Source: Mugil cephalus (Eukaryota > Chordata > Actinopteri > Mugiliformes > Mugilidae). Taken from it: DNA of 64,000 nucleotides. This document shows positions 33,874 to 46,690 of the stretch, piece after piece; within the stretch, counting starts at the first letter, position 1; every line of letters begins with the position of its first letter. The notes under the pieces were generated by a model. The model searched no databases, was not told the DNA's origin, and saw only the letters and a program-made list of their open reading frames with translations. Made by a program: the position numbers and the translations under genes. The stretch spans positions 26,198,001 through 26,262,000 of the forward strand of contig NC_061773.1 of assembly GCF_022458985.1 (NCBI RefSeq). Reading direction: 5' to 3'.

Positions 33874-35540
33874 AACTTAAAAGATTGTATTTTGAGGGTT
33901 TTTGGCACTTCCCCAACACTTCTTTTTCTTTTCTGTGTGCTTATCTGAGTTATTTGTTTATGTGTAGCCTAATAAAATAAATAAAGTCTGCACGGATGTG
34001 GCACAGACAAAAGCGTATTTGATCAACATTTAATAGCTAACTAATGCATGGATATGGTTCATAAAGTTTGCTGTAAGTGCTTGTGTTGGCTTTTATCAGT
34101 GACAATAGCGTATTTGTTTAGCATTTAACATCTTGTGCAACTAACCTTTACTTATTGATATTATGGTATTATGATGTAGACATGTTTCAGGTCAGGGTGA
34201 ACACTGAGGATGACGTAGAGCTTAGAGGCTAAAAGACAGAAAAGTGGGGGCCTTCAACCTGCATGTCACGATTAGGTATCATTAGGTGAGACACAAAAAA
34301 ACTATAGTGTGAAATCCCCTAAACACAGAGCTTTTTATCCAAAATATAAGCAAACCACACCAAGCTTCCCAAAATCCACAGCTAAGATCCGCTGTAGTAA
34401 TCTTATGGAGACAGTAGCTCCTGATCTGTGATGTGAAGTGTCACATCTCACTATTTACAGCAATCCTGTATTAATTCTATGATATATTAATATTAAAGCC
34501 ATGTTACAGTAAGATTACAGCACAAAATATACTGTAAAATATTACCGCTTCATCAAAATGACAAAATTAACATAGTGCTGCTCTGGTTCTTTACTGGTAG
34601 CCATATTTAACAGTGAGGTGTTCCTTGACCTCAACCCAAACCCGATCACTTCTCCCTGAACCAGTTTGCTCCCCCGGCTATAAATTACCTTCAAAGACTG
34701 CAAAGCCAGAGACCACTCAGTGGAGCTTCAGATAATGATAAATGAAAAGTTCCATCCAGTCCTCCGAAAATGCATCACATTAATTAGATTTACCCAAGTC
34801 TTCCAGTTTCTACTTAAGTTTCCGGATGAAAGTTCAATGTCTCATGAAATGTTTTGCAGCTTGTCTTTCGAGTTATTGCACATAGTTTACAACACTTCAG
34901 GAAACAGGAAATTGTGGCAGGTAAGAGGTAAATTTTCTTCTGCTGACTCCATCTTTAAACATTCAATGAGGGGATGGGCCCTTAGGATGAACACCTTTAC
35001 TGTAAACTAGAGTAAATGCCGGTTGGATGAGAGCCAGAAACTTCAAAAGCAGGAAATACACTGAAAATATTTTACTATCTTCGATTGCGAGCGTGACTTG
35101 ACATGTGCAATAAAGTGAGACAAGAAACATGTTGACGGGAGCATTTAATCAGCTCAGTCAACCAGGTTTTCTTCTCTATTTAAAATATATAAAAAGATGT
35201 GTGACTAAGTTTCATGTTACACAGAAATCCCAGTCTTTCAGTTTCATTTTGTGTCATTTGACGGTTACAGGTGGTCTTTGTTAAATTGAGTCAAACGTGA
35301 TTTTACTGGTAGTAATAAAATCTAACACAACTGATGTCGCAAAGAGGAACACTTGAGAAATATATGACAGTAAAAGTGAATGACAGTCCAGTAGTTAACA
35401 ATATTTCCACATAGGTTTACTGAGGGATTGTCATAACTAGTGACGACCTTTTTTAGGGATCGTTCTTTACACCAAAAGTTATGGTTCCTTTGGTAGCATA
35501 AACATTTTTAAGTCCACATTTTGTTATCCCATTTTTTTCT
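33874..35540. other. Intergenic, no gene seen
   Basis: The 96-codon frame at 34720-35010 has no recognisable domain or splice context. Confidence 0.4.
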
Positions 35541-36655
35541 AAAATTGATTAAATTCTACACACAGCACCCCGTAAAGACAACATGAAAGAAGAAGATATT
35601 TTGACATTTAATTTTTATTTATTAAAAACAAAACTAAGAAATCACACGTACTTAAGTATTCACAGTCTTTGCTCAGTACTTTGTTGATAAACCTTTGGCA
35701 GCATTTACAGCTTCAAGTCATTTTTAACCCTTTGACTGCCATGGATCCACACGGGTGATCTTTTTTGTACTAGTAGAAATCGACAATAAAGTGCTTAATT
35801 TCTCATTTTGTACACATTTTCTAACCATTGCTAGTCATTCAGTTTGTTAAATACACAAATTTGCCCATGTGTGAACAGTACACATTATATATACAAATAA
35901 CTAAGCTGTGGCTTTTATAATTTTTGAAATATAGTGCCTTTGAACAGATGACCATAGCACAGCTTCAGTATAATGAATCTGTACAAGCTTGTGAACATTT
36001 CAATAATGATATGTCAAAAAACTCAGTTTGCAGTGCATGTGATTAATATAGATTAAAAAAATAATTATATTTAATCTTGACCAGTCTCCCAGTTCCCGCC
36101 GCTGAAAAACATCCTCACAGCATGATGCTGCCACCACCATGCTTCAGTGTAGGGATGGTATTGGTTTGGTGAAGGGCGGTGACTGGTTTCCTCCAAAGAA
36201 AGAGTTCAGTCTGTGCTGTGTGCCTTTTTCTTTTTTGGTGGATTTTTTGCAGAGATGCTTGTCCTTCTGGAAGTCTCTTCTCTCTCCACAGAGAAATGCT
36301 GGAGCTCTGACAGAGTGACCGTCGGGTTCTTGGTTACCTCCCTGACTAGGGCCCTTCTCCCCCCATCGGCCCGCCCTATGAAGAGCCCTGGTGGTTCTGG
36401 ACTCCTTCCATTTATTAATGATGGGGACCTTTAAAGCAGCAGAAAACTTTCTATACCCTGCCTCAGATTCAAGTTTCAAGACAGTCTTGTCTCTGAGGTC
36501 TACTACCGATAATTCCTTTGACTTCCTGCTTGGTTTGTGCATGAACTGTCATTGTCACTGTCACTGGTGGGACCTTATATAGACAGGTGTGTTCCTTCCC
36601 AAATCATGTCCAAACAACTGAATTTACCAAAGGTGGTCTCTAATTAAGCTGTTGA
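35541..36655 (-). mobile_element. Tc1/mariner transposon remnant with transposase core replaced
   Basis: The minus strand starts a Tc1-type transposase near 36542. SKELSVVDLRDKTVLKLE, then GYRKFSAALKVP, form the N-terminal paired-type helix-turn-helix. Frame breaks follow. The middle of the gene, with the first catalytic Asp, is missing: 35735-36085 holds unrelated AT-rich sequence. Beyond it, 35545-35730 matches the distal end (CAGTCTTTGCTCAGTACTTTG on the plus strand). Both noncoding ends are present, including AAATCATGTCCAAACAACTG near 36601. It is inactive. Confidence 0.7.
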
Positions 36656-36659
36656 AAAA

Positions 36660-37020
36660 TCTGAATGATGAACACTTTGTGTTTGTATATGTGGAGTGAA
36701 ATTATGGAACAGGGTGATGGGGGAAGTAAAGCATGGTTACGCTCAAGCGGCTGTACAAACACATGGTGTTCACCGGGTATAGAGAAGAAGGGGGATCTGA
36801 ATATGTCTAAATATAATTGTTTATGAGCACATGTAAAAGGTAAAAGAACAAAAGGAGAAGAGAAAAAACACAACAGGAAGTAAATGTCAAATGCAGAAGA
36901 GGTAGGATTAAATAAGTGTAACACTTCTTCCTACTGCTTTTTGAACATGTTAGGCAAATGATCAAATGTTGTTTTGTTTTTTTTTGTATTACATGTTCAA
37001 AATAAAGCCTGCATTCCTTC
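36660..37020 (+). mobile_element. L2/Maui-like LINE 3' end
   Basis: ACTTCTTCCTACTGCTTTTTGAACATGTT-type sequence near 36925-36955 is followed by ATTACATGTTCAAAATAAAG and a run of TTCC units. This is the usual 3' terminus of fish Maui/L2 elements. Upstream, GVKLWNRVM can be read in frame, consistent with the RT C-terminus. It directly abuts the Tc1 remnant. Confidence 0.6.
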
Positions 37021-38099
37021 CTTCCTCAAAGTTCTCAAAAATAACTTTTTCAGGTTGTCATTATGGGCTGTTGCGAATTTTGGGGAAATTAATATAATTT
37101 ATTTTGGGGTAAGGCTGTAGGCAAAACAAATTAATACACAACAGTAGTCTACGTGGTATTATAATCAGCATCCTCTGCAGCATTTCTACAGCTTTTTTAC
37201 ATTCTCATCCAGCTCAACAGTGTTTAATCCATATCACCAAAACTCACAAACACACTTGTCCTTTTTAATGTTTCGTGCAAGTCCTCAATTATTCTGATTA
37301 CACCGCGTGTACTCCCATCCATTCATGTCCATTCATTTGTAGATTTGTAGACGTGTCAAAACAAAACAAAACAAATGAAGGAAATAGTTTGACTTTGTGT
37401 AACGCCTTCCTTTGGAAACGAGCCAAAGGAAAGCTCAGGCTCAGATGTTTGTCACTACTCTGCCCGTGTTCACTTCCTGAAATGTACATAGTTCTTTGTA
37501 ATCGTTCAGTTTATGACATGCCAGTATGTCAGTTTTTTTTGTTTTTTTTTTTTTTCTTAAAACTATGCAAACTATCCGGAGACAGGTGCAGCTTCAGGAA
37601 CAGACGCCTCTCCTGTCCTATTGTTGTATAAAGTGCATTCATTGCTATATATTTGGTACATACAAAGTTACCATTATTATATCTTCCACTCATTATTGTG
37701 TATATGTGAGAAATATTGTTTATTCCTTGTCTGTAGCTTCATAATGTGATTAGATAAGCTAGACTACTGAACAATTGTATAGTTATGTAATATAAAAGTA
37801 TGTAACGATTTACATCTAAACATGTCTGCTATATTTATTGTCTTGTCTGGACATTTTTCATTTTTATTTTTTATTTTTTTGCCATAGTTTCCTTTTAAAC
37901 GCAGACAAAAAAGGTTAAATGTTCAGTTGTACGTGATCCCCTTTCCATCAGTTTTGGTTGTTGTTTACTTCTTTTGAAAGTCTAACAAAGATGAGAGAAC
38001 CCATCCCACTTCCGACAAGACAAAAGACGTTGCCTTTAATAAGAACCCGTGCTTATCATACATCGATCAGATACTGACGTAATGTTTGGGGAGGGAAAT
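37021..38099. other. Intergenic upstream of helz2
   Basis: AT-rich sequence. An ISRE-like AGTTTCCTTTTAA (37886-37898) lies about 270 bases before the putative leader exon. No gene. Confidence 0.35.
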
Positions 38100-38200
38100 T
38101 TGAGCGCGATGGGCTGTCTCTAAATAATAAGAGTTGGTGTAAAACTGCGTGTTGCTGTTGTGAGGCACCAGCTGTGCAGAGGACCAGGTTACACCTACAG
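38100..38200 (+). other. Putative 5' untranslated exon of helz2
   Basis: Sequence ending CCTACAG followed by the strong donor GTGAGT at 38201. The next plausible acceptor that leads into the coding exon is TTTCAG at 40428-40433. The 5' limit is a guess. Expression data would decide it. Confidence 0.3.
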
Positions 38201-40433
38201 GTGAGTCTACATCTATGACCTATTCATACTGGACTGATGTTACTTCAGAGACAAATATTAGTCAGCGATACTACTACCAACTTCCTGGTTTAATATTGTT
38301 ATTACCGCCACTAATATTATCATAGGCAGCAGTTATATTTTCACAGAACTTACTTGTCCTTAGATGCCCTGTGGTTTTTCTTCTGCTGGTTCGGTGTTAT
38401 AGTTGTTTTATGTGGTTCGTTTGTTTATTTGGAGAACACGTGTTAAACTCAAGGCAATTGTATCCGGCCGAGAAATAATACTTTATATCTCATCAGAACT
38501 GACCCTGCAGGTATTTTTACGTCAGGTTCTTCAATCAGCTCCAACCTCCAATCTCATCGCAGTCTGGCGGTTACCACGGCAACCGTTGCTCGGCGCCCAA
38601 AAGCTACATCAGTTCATAGGTTGAACCATAAAAACTCAAATCACAAGCAGTAAATAGTAAAATACTAAAATACATTAAAGGAGATTCTTACACTGTTAGC
38701 AGAGAAAAGGCTGAATCGGTTAGCATACTGTTTCACTTGCTGAAATATAAATGACAACACAATTACAGCAAAATACCAGTTAGCCGTAACCACCACTTTA
38801 AGTCCTTAGCATGCTAACTTATTATTATTATTGTTATTGCATGTCAGCTATAATAATTCTGATTACGCTAGCATTTTTTTCTTAGTGATTCTATCCAGGT
38901 CTAAACATGTATATCATACAAGTTGATGAGTTATTACTGTATAAAACCATGTGAATCATTATGCTACAAATTAACCTCAGTTGCAAATTTAATATTTTTT
39001 CTTCCAAAATGGTGGTTGTGGGGTAAATTGAGCCAAATGTATTGGGGTATATAGAGGCAGGTGATCAACTTACCCCACACTGAGGCATCCTTTAATTTAT
39101 GTCAAAAACTTTTAAAATAGTTTTTAAATACCAGCCCTTGAGGAGATGGAGAGATCAGGTTTATAAGGTCAACCCTGCATAGGTTTATGAAAAAGGAAAA
39201 TAAAAACTAGGGTACAGTGGCTAACAGACCACATCAAAAAACTGGCTGATCAGTTTCATTGCATTACACCACAACATGCTATAAACCACCATAATTAAGG
39301 TCCCTCCTTACATATGCCCGCAGAAACATCATTCAGAAGCGCTACAATAAAATAAATAAATATTTGGGACAGTTTTGGCTAAAGTGACGAACAACTGATC
39401 GAAATAAGTTAGATTACATTCAGGCTATGATATATTTTAATTAAGCTACAACCATTTACCAGCTGATAACATTTCTAGATATATCGTCAACTTAACACAG
39501 AAGTACAAACCACCTATAAGGGACTGGTGGGGAGTTGAGGTTTAAATAGGGACATTTGTGGGTATGTAGCCAATCACAAACTTGCTCGACTTGTTCCTGT
39601 TTGCGACTGTTAATGGAAACAATAGAGTAAAGGATAAATTATTTTGCTTTATGTCTCTGACAGGTCAGGAGTTTTGCGTAAGTGTGCTTTGTTTCTCTGT
39701 TTTATCTTAACACAGAAGTATAGACCGCCCATATGCTGGGGCAAGTTGAGTCATTACACCATTCATATTCTCAACGCCCTTTCTCATAGGTGCATTCTTA
39801 TAAATTCTAACAACAGGAAACACCCTGAGGAAGATGTTTTCATCTTACGTAGTTTTGTTTACATACTTTAGTTTTTCCTTTGGCCTCAGTTGGTAAAAAA
39901 TGATCACACCTGCAAGTTTTATTCTAAATCCTTAATTATGGCCTGAATGATTTCTGATAATACACCTAGAAAGAGAAATTGTGTCCTATTTTAAAAAAAA
40001 AAAAACATCAATTGTGGTTGGTCCATGATTTTTAATTTTGGCCCCTCTCTGAGCACTGATTAAGAGCTTTGAAAAGTTGAACAGACTACCTCCACCGGTG
40101 ACTCAATAGCATTTATAGATTAACATTTAGGTCACAGGTCTTCAACAGAGGGTCTGTGACTCCTATGGGGTATATACATATTTTATTTTTTTTTGTAAAG
40201 GATCCCATTTCCAATATTTTGATTGTTGTTTGCTTGGATGTTTGACCGTCATATTTCCAGATTATGTGTTTTAGACTAGACTAGATGGCTAGTTTTCCAA
40301 ATGTGCTAAACATTTTCCATAGTTGGAAAAATCTGTATACTGTGGATCATTAAAGTCTGTCTAAGTCTAAGTCTAAGATAAGAGAAGAGCACAGTCTTTA
40401 CCATGCTGTCTTTTCTATTTTTTTCTCTTTCAG
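38201..40433 (+). other. Putative intron 1 of helz2 with old repeats
   Basis: GAGTTGAGGTTTAAATAGGG near 39534 resembles the Penelope tail seen at 690-711. CTTAACACAGAAGTA occurs twice (39493 and 39706), followed each time by similar sequence. A LINE-type tail (ATTAAAGTCTGTCTAAGTC) lies near 40350-40368. No coding exon was recognised. Confidence 0.35.
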
Positions 40434-40563
40434 ACCCATTCAAGGAAACCTGGACAAAATCATCATGCTCTCTATTTGCCACCGATGCTCTAGATGGCTT
40501 CCTGCTCTCTGAAGGGCCCTTACACCTTTTGCATTCAGTTGATGACTTTAGAATTATGAACGT

Positions 40564-41927
40564 ATGACAATGTCGACAAGTGGATCCAGACTGTCGTCTC
40601 TTTTATCGACACATGACCTCAGACTTGCTTGCTCTCATTGTTGCAAACAGGAGAAAGAAATTACCTATACGCTAAAATCAGTCAACCACCAGTGTGCGCG
40701 CAATGTCCTTCTGTGCAGGGCCAAAGGTGCCAGTAAATGGAGGCCTGTTTCTAGGCGGCCAGAATTTCCAAACCCCAGTCAGTATCTGGCTTGCTGGTAC
40801 TTTGTGGAAGGCAGTGGTTGCACGCAACACAAGAACCGTTGCACCTTTGCTAGAAGTGATGAAGAAGCTGTTGTGTGGACGTTTGAAAAGAGTCAGAGGC
40901 TGGACCGCACACTTCTCCGTAAGCTAATAATTCAGTTGAGTTCAGAAAGAGGTGCCAATGAGTTAAAAAACACTGAAACGCCAAGTGACCTCTTGGCAGC
41001 TCTAGATCTGAAGGCTGCATGTGAAGTTTGCTGCATCAAAAAGGCGGAAATAACATACACAGTGAAGTCAGTCATGCACAAGTGTGCTAGAAATCTGCTT
41101 TTGGCCAAAAGTAAAGATTCTGACCAATGGAGGCCTGTCTCTGAGCAGCCCACAGCTAAACACATTCATCCCAATATAATTTTTAGAATTTGTGACTACT
41201 TTGTTGAGGGCTCTGGATGTACAAAACATAAACAGAGATGCACTTATGGCCGGAGCTATGAAGAGGCCGCTGTATGGAATTATATGAAAAAGGAAAACAT
41301 CGATAGGGACCAGTTAGTCGGACTGCTGGCTGAAGCCGAGTCGGTTTCAGAAACACCAGAACGTGCCGCTGAAATGATACTCCAGCAGTTTTGTGGTGAA
41401 TTCATAGAGCTCTGTAAAGACTGTTTTCATGAACGTCCACAAAAACTAACACCCAAGAGGTGGAATAACACATGTGCAGCAGATGCAGCCCACACCTGGG
41501 ACCCAGTCTTAGTTTATCACCTATCAGAGAACAACAGAAAGCACATCTACAGCGAGATACGGCCTATTCCCCCAAACTGTCAGTTTAAGTATTGTAGTCA
41601 TGTTAAGCAAGGGAAGCCCTGCTGGCATCAGCCTGGCCACTGTCAGTCCGCCCAGAGTGAAGTTGAGATGGCCGTATGGAAAGCGGAGCACAGTGGATTC
41701 ACAATTCGTCCTCATCTTCTGCAGCTGAGCTCAGGGGATCAAAATCAGTCCAGACAGGTCACTATGTTCTGCAAAATCTGTCTCCTGACTCTGTCCTCCC
41801 CAGAGAGCTTCTACAAGCACTGTTCCTCTCTTGAGCATGCCCAGTTACTTGCTGAGGACACCATCAGTAAATGGAAAGGACGAAATCCCCCACATAATCG
41901 CAGAGCTGACTTTTGGCTATGTGAGAG
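40564..41927 (+). CDS. helz2: Helicase with zinc finger 2 (HELZ2-like), N-terminal coding exon only
   Basis: One large exon (acceptor AG at 40432-40433, donor GT at 41928) encodes 454 residues. They consist of three tandem Cys/His repeats (about 19-110, 147-242, 281-376) and a C2H2 finger (C403, C406, H419, H425). Each repeat ends in a C-x8-C-x6-C cluster (C77/86/93, C210/219/226, C344/353/360), and repeats 1 and 2 share CARNxLL, WRPVS, YFVEGSGCT and the EEAxVW motif. This N-terminal array is typical of HELZ2 (PRIC285), a nuclear-receptor coactivator and interferon-induced RNA helicase/exonuclease of nearly 3000 residues. The helicase and RNB parts are not visible: the exon is followed by repeats, an N gap and a retrotransposon. 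ATGs at 40564 and 40570 are both possible starts. Nearby arfrp1 fits the mammalian neighbourhood. Product identity rests on recognising the repeat architecture, so it is probable rather than certain. Confidence 0.75.
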
Positions 41928-42568
41928 GTAAACTAATTTCACTTTTACATCATTGTTGTACATCGGTTTTCACATCATTTAGAACAGTACCGTAGACACA
42001 TGCAAGTTATCATAGCTTTTTACAAAATTCCTTGTGTTAGATAGTTGTGGTTATCATTATTGTCAGTGTTACGGTCTCATAAAATTGAAATAACACAAGG
42101 CTCAATGAGACCACAACATATAAGGACGCCACACAAGGATTTCATGGTTGCCAAAAGAAGGAAACTTTATTGAGAAATTTGCACTGGGGAAGAAAAGGAA
42201 AAAAGGTTAACCCATAAAGTTATGAACCAAAACAAGATGGAGACACGAGCCGAAGGGAAACACAGGGCCTGCCACGCAATGGGCCGTCGCACTCTGCACT
42301 TTCCCCACTAATTAAAAAAAAAGGTATAACCTAAAACAAAAACACCAAACAGGACTACCGGCGGTCTCCAACTCAAACTAAAATAAGAATTAGTCTAGGT
42401 CACAGAAGCTTAGTTGCACTTAAAAACAATTAAAAAAAAAAAAAAGAAATAAAATAAGATAAGATAAAATATAAGTAAAGAGAAAAATAAAATAAAATAA
42501 GGTTAAAATAAAATAATAAGGTTAAAAAAATCTACTAAAATAAAATAAAATACACAGAAGGACACGAA
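41928..42568 (+). other. Intron after helz2 exon, A-rich repeat sequence
   Basis: Begins with donor GTAAAC. Contains A-rich AAATAAAATAAG-type runs (42430-42550) and a short repeat also seen at 27370-27490. No helicase exon was recognised. Confidence 0.45.
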
Positions 42569-42950
42569 CAGTGGTGGAAAAAATATTTGGTATTTCTGAC
42601 CCTTAATAAAAGATCAATCAGTCGCTGCAAGTTCTTCCCTCAAACATCTAATATTTGAGACAAATGAAATATGTCTTGAAAAGATCTTGACTTCTGGGGG
42701 CACTCGGTTAAAAATTATTAAATAATTATCGGTGCAGAAGAACAAAAAAAAAGAATATTTGTTTTCATGGAGCCATAAATCTTTACAGTGGAGCACTTTG
42801 AAACAGGATTTGCTGTGACCTGAACTACTTCACTGCTCTGCTTAAGTACTAAAGTGCTATATGTGTACTCTGCTGGAATATTTATATTCGTTAAGTTTAA
42901 TACTTTTCCTCCGATACATTTCCCATGTGTTGCATTTTTACTCGTAACCA
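42569..42950 (+). mobile_element. hAT-like MITE cut by the assembly gap
   Basis: Starts CAGTGGTGGAAAAAATATTT, a very common terminus of teleost nonautonomous elements. It contains AAGTACTAAAGTGCTATATG and ACTCTGCTGGAATATTTATA near 42845-42885. The other end lies in the N run. Confidence 0.5.
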
Positions 42951-43450
42951 NNNNNNNNNNNNNNNNNNNNNNNNNNNNNNNNNNNNNNNNNNNNNNNNNN
43001 NNNNNNNNNNNNNNNNNNNNNNNNNNNNNNNNNNNNNNNNNNNNNNNNNNNNNNNNNNNNNNNNNNNNNNNNNNNNNNNNNNNNNNNNNNNNNNNNNNNN
43101 NNNNNNNNNNNNNNNNNNNNNNNNNNNNNNNNNNNNNNNNNNNNNNNNNNNNNNNNNNNNNNNNNNNNNNNNNNNNNNNNNNNNNNNNNNNNNNNNNNNN
43201 NNNNNNNNNNNNNNNNNNNNNNNNNNNNNNNNNNNNNNNNNNNNNNNNNNNNNNNNNNNNNNNNNNNNNNNNNNNNNNNNNNNNNNNNNNNNNNNNNNNN
43301 NNNNNNNNNNNNNNNNNNNNNNNNNNNNNNNNNNNNNNNNNNNNNNNNNNNNNNNNNNNNNNNNNNNNNNNNNNNNNNNNNNNNNNNNNNNNNNNNNNNN
43401 NNNNNNNNNNNNNNNNNNNNNNNNNNNNNNNNNNNNNNNNNNNNNNNNNN
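42951..43450. other. Assembly gap (500 N)
   Basis: Exactly 500 N, probably a placeholder of arbitrary length. Frames drawn across it are artefacts. Missing helz2 exons or the 5' part of the BEL/Pao element may lie here. Confidence 1.
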
Positions 43451-43614
43451 ATGCCGGATCTGTCCGATGCGGGGAGCAGCGGGGACAACCTGGAAGTGGG
43501 CGGGCCGACGAGGCAGGAAGCGAGAGGACGGGGGGAGAAACCTCTCCTACTTTTATCCTCTCTGTGTGACTAATGATTGGCCAGAGAGGGCAGGGTGAAC
43601 CAGAAGTATTCAAG
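43451..43614. other. GC-rich segment after the gap, unassigned
   Basis: About 120 bases with high G+C (GGGGAGCAGCGGGGACAACC), then ordinary sequence. No exon or repeat family was recognised. Confidence 0.3.
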
Positions 43615-46600
43615 ACAGTGGTGCCTCATACCACTACATTAGGAAAGAGCAGCTCACTCTTCCCAATAATCTTAGCATGGTCAAGCAAAGGCTGCTAGGA
43701 TTGAAAGGGAAGTTCAGAAAGGATAAACTGTTTTATGAGGAATACACCAGTTTCTTTACTGATGTTATAAGGAAAGGCTATGCAGAGAAAGGGCCTCAAC
43801 ATCAACTGGATGGAGAAAATGGAAAAGTTTAGTATATTCCCCATCATGGTGTGCGTCATCCAAGAAAGGGTACTTTGCGTGTTGTGTTTGACTGTTGAGT
43901 TGAGTTTAAAGGTGCCTCACTCAACAGCCAGCTTCTTTAAGGCCCAAGAAACCAGCTGTTGACTGCTAGGAGTCCTTTCCAGATTCAGACAGGAGCCAGT
44001 GGCGTTCTTTGGACACATGTTCTACCAGGTTAAAGTGGCTGAAGAGGACTTCCTATGGTGGCCTGTTGGTAAATTGAGCCAAGAAATTGTATAATATCGG
44101 ATGACAGTTCCTTTGTTTGGAGCAGTCTCATCTCCAAGTTGTGCCAGTTATGCACTCAGGAGGACAGCAGAAGACAACTGTGCACACTTTCCATCAGAGG
44201 TGAAAGGGTTCAGGCTTCAGGCAAAATTTTTATTTTGATGACCGTTTGAAGAGTTTGCCCTCAGAGGAAGAGGCCATTGTGATGGTTAAAGCTTTCATGG
44301 ACCTCTGCATAAAGGGAGGCTTTACTTTGACAAAATGGATTGGTAACTGCCGGATAGTGCTGCAAACCATTGAAGAGGAGCATAGAGCTAAAGACTGGAA
44401 AGAACTGAATTTGGATAGAGATGAGCTTCCAGTTGAGAGAGCCCTTGGACTGCAGTGGTGTGTGGAGTCGGACACATTCAAATTCAAAATGATGGTGAAA
44501 GAGCACAGAGCAGTTCTGTTCTGTTCATTCTGTTCAATCTGTTCAGTTTATGATCCCTTGGGGTTTCTTCCACCAGTGACACTGCCAGCAAAGGTTATGT
44601 TGAAAGAGCTCTGTCGCAGACGTTGTGGGTGAGATGACAACATACCTGCAGACATTGGTCATCAGTGGACAGGATGGCTGGAGGATCTGAAAGGGTTGGC
44701 TTCATTCAAAGTGAAGAGATGCATTAAGCCAAAACACTTTGGACAGCCCATTAAAGCAGAGCTGCACAACTTTTCTGATGCCAGTGAAGATGGATTTGGC
44801 ACTGTCACCTACCTCAGAGTTGAAATCAGTGAGAGCCAGGTCCATGTCTCCTTCCTGCTGGGAAAGGCAAGAGTCACCCCACTGAAACAGATAACCATTC
44901 CTCGTCTGGAGTTTACAGCTGCTGTCCTCACTGTTGGAGTGGATCAGATGTGTTAAAAGCAGAATTGGTGCTGACACTGGATCGTTCAACTTTCTGGACA
45001 GATAGTACTTCAGTACTCAAGTACATAAGAAATGAGGACAGACGTTTCCACACATTTGTGGCGAATCAGGTGTCAACCATCAGAGATGCAACTCATGTCT
45101 TTCAGTGGAGGTACATCAATACTAAGTACAACCCTGCTGACTGCGTCTCTAGAGGGATGAAGGTTGGAGATCTGTTGAAGGTAGCTGGATTGAAGGCCCA
45201 AGGTTTCTCTTTGACCCAGAAAAGGATTGGCCTTCAGACATCACAAAGGCCATAATTGTGGCCGATGATGTAGAGGTCAAAAGGGATGCCACAGTAAACA
45301 CAATAATTACTCAGGACTCCCCTAATGCAACAGAACAGCTCCTATTATACTTTTCCGACTGGAGGAAACTTAAGGTGGCAGTTGCCTGGTTTCTCAAATG
45401 GAAGAGGATTCTTCTGCAGTTAAAGCGAAAGAGAAAGGAATTGCATGCCCTTGAGTTCAATAGAAAGGATGTAGCTGAAGCACATGTGTAACTGGAGGTG
45501 GAGAGGGCCAAACAAGCAATGAGTCGAACTTTGTCAGCTGAGAATCTTTTGGATGCTGAAGTTTCCATCATTTGTTACAGTCAGCAGAAAAGGTTCAAAG
45601 AGGAGATTGCTGCCCTGTCAGCTGGAAAATGTGTTCCACAAGACAGTTCTATTTACAAACTGGATCCATGTCTGGAGGATGGACTTGTGAGAATTGGAGG
45701 CCGATTGAGTAAGGCAGCTTTACCAGAAGAGGTAAAGCATCCACTCATCTTGTCGAAAGATCAACACATCTCCACACTCATATTAAGACACATGCACCAA
45801 CAAGTTGGCCATGGTGGAAGAAATCACGCGCTGTCAAGGTTGAGAAAGAAGTTCTGGATAACAAGCACCATTTCAGCTGTGAGAAAAATCATATCACAGT
45901 GCAGCTTCTGCAGACAATACAAAGAGAAGGAAAGGCTCCTTCCCAATTTCCCTCCCTTCACAAATATTACTTTGGGCCTTTAGAAGTGAAGAGAGGTCGA
46001 GGTGTGTGTAAATGGTATGATGTCATCTTTACATGTTTGGCAAGCAGAGCTGTTCATTTGGAAGTGGCTTTATCCTTGGATACTGACACATGTATTAATG
46101 CGTTAAGAAGGTTCATCAACTGAAGAGGACAAGTATCTTCTATGCACTCAGATAATGGTACAAACATTGTGGGAGCTGAGAAAGAGCTGAGAGGAGCACT
46201 TGCTTCTCTAAATCACAACCAGATACAGAGAGTGTTATTGCAAGATGGCATCCAGTGGAACTTTAACCCCCCTGCAGCATCACACCATGGTGGTGTCTGG
46301 GAACGTGTCATTCGTATGGTAAGGAAAGTTCTCACCTCTGTGTTACATCTGCAAACTCTGGATGATGATGGGCTCCACACTGTTTTGTGCGAGGTTGAGG
46401 CTATATTGAGTGGTCGCCCCTCACTAAGCTCTCAGATGATCCCACTAATTTTGAACCGCTCACTCCTAATCACATTCTCCTGATGAAAGGGAAACCAGTC
46501 TTGTCACCTGGTCTATTTAGTAAGGATGATGCGTATGTGAAGAGGAGATGGCGGCAAGTCCAATACATCGCGGATTTATTTTGGAAACAGTGGGTACAGG

Positions 46601-46690
46601 AGTACCTTCCTCTGCTTCAAGAACCCCAAAAATGGAATCAGAAAAGGAGAAATTTTGTTCCTGGAAACATTGTTGTTGTGATGTGACATT
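43615..46690 (+). mobile_element. BEL/Pao LTR retrotransposon, degenerate pol
   Basis: Several broken plus-strand frames follow BEL/Pao pol order. RT pieces run from about 43620 and include the catalytic pair in FYFDD at 44228-44242, where YVDD is usual. The RT thumb/connection with VYDPLGF (about 44546-44566) follows, then RNase H with FSDASEDG and FWTDSTSVL (about 44770-45010). The integrase has an H-x-H/C-x2-C zinc region (about 45745-45915), a core with SDNGTN (about 46145-46162) and HHGGVWER (about 46282-46305), and a terminal domain ending at 46686. Stops or shifts lie near 43900, 44632, 44956, 45255, 45491, 45983 and 46123. No gag or protease was seen; they may be in the gap. Dead copy. 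Confidence 0.85.

Noticed and set aside
42718..43613. Long open frames of 214-256 codons across the N run
   Set aside because: They consist almost wholly of undetermined residues from the gap and are artefacts.
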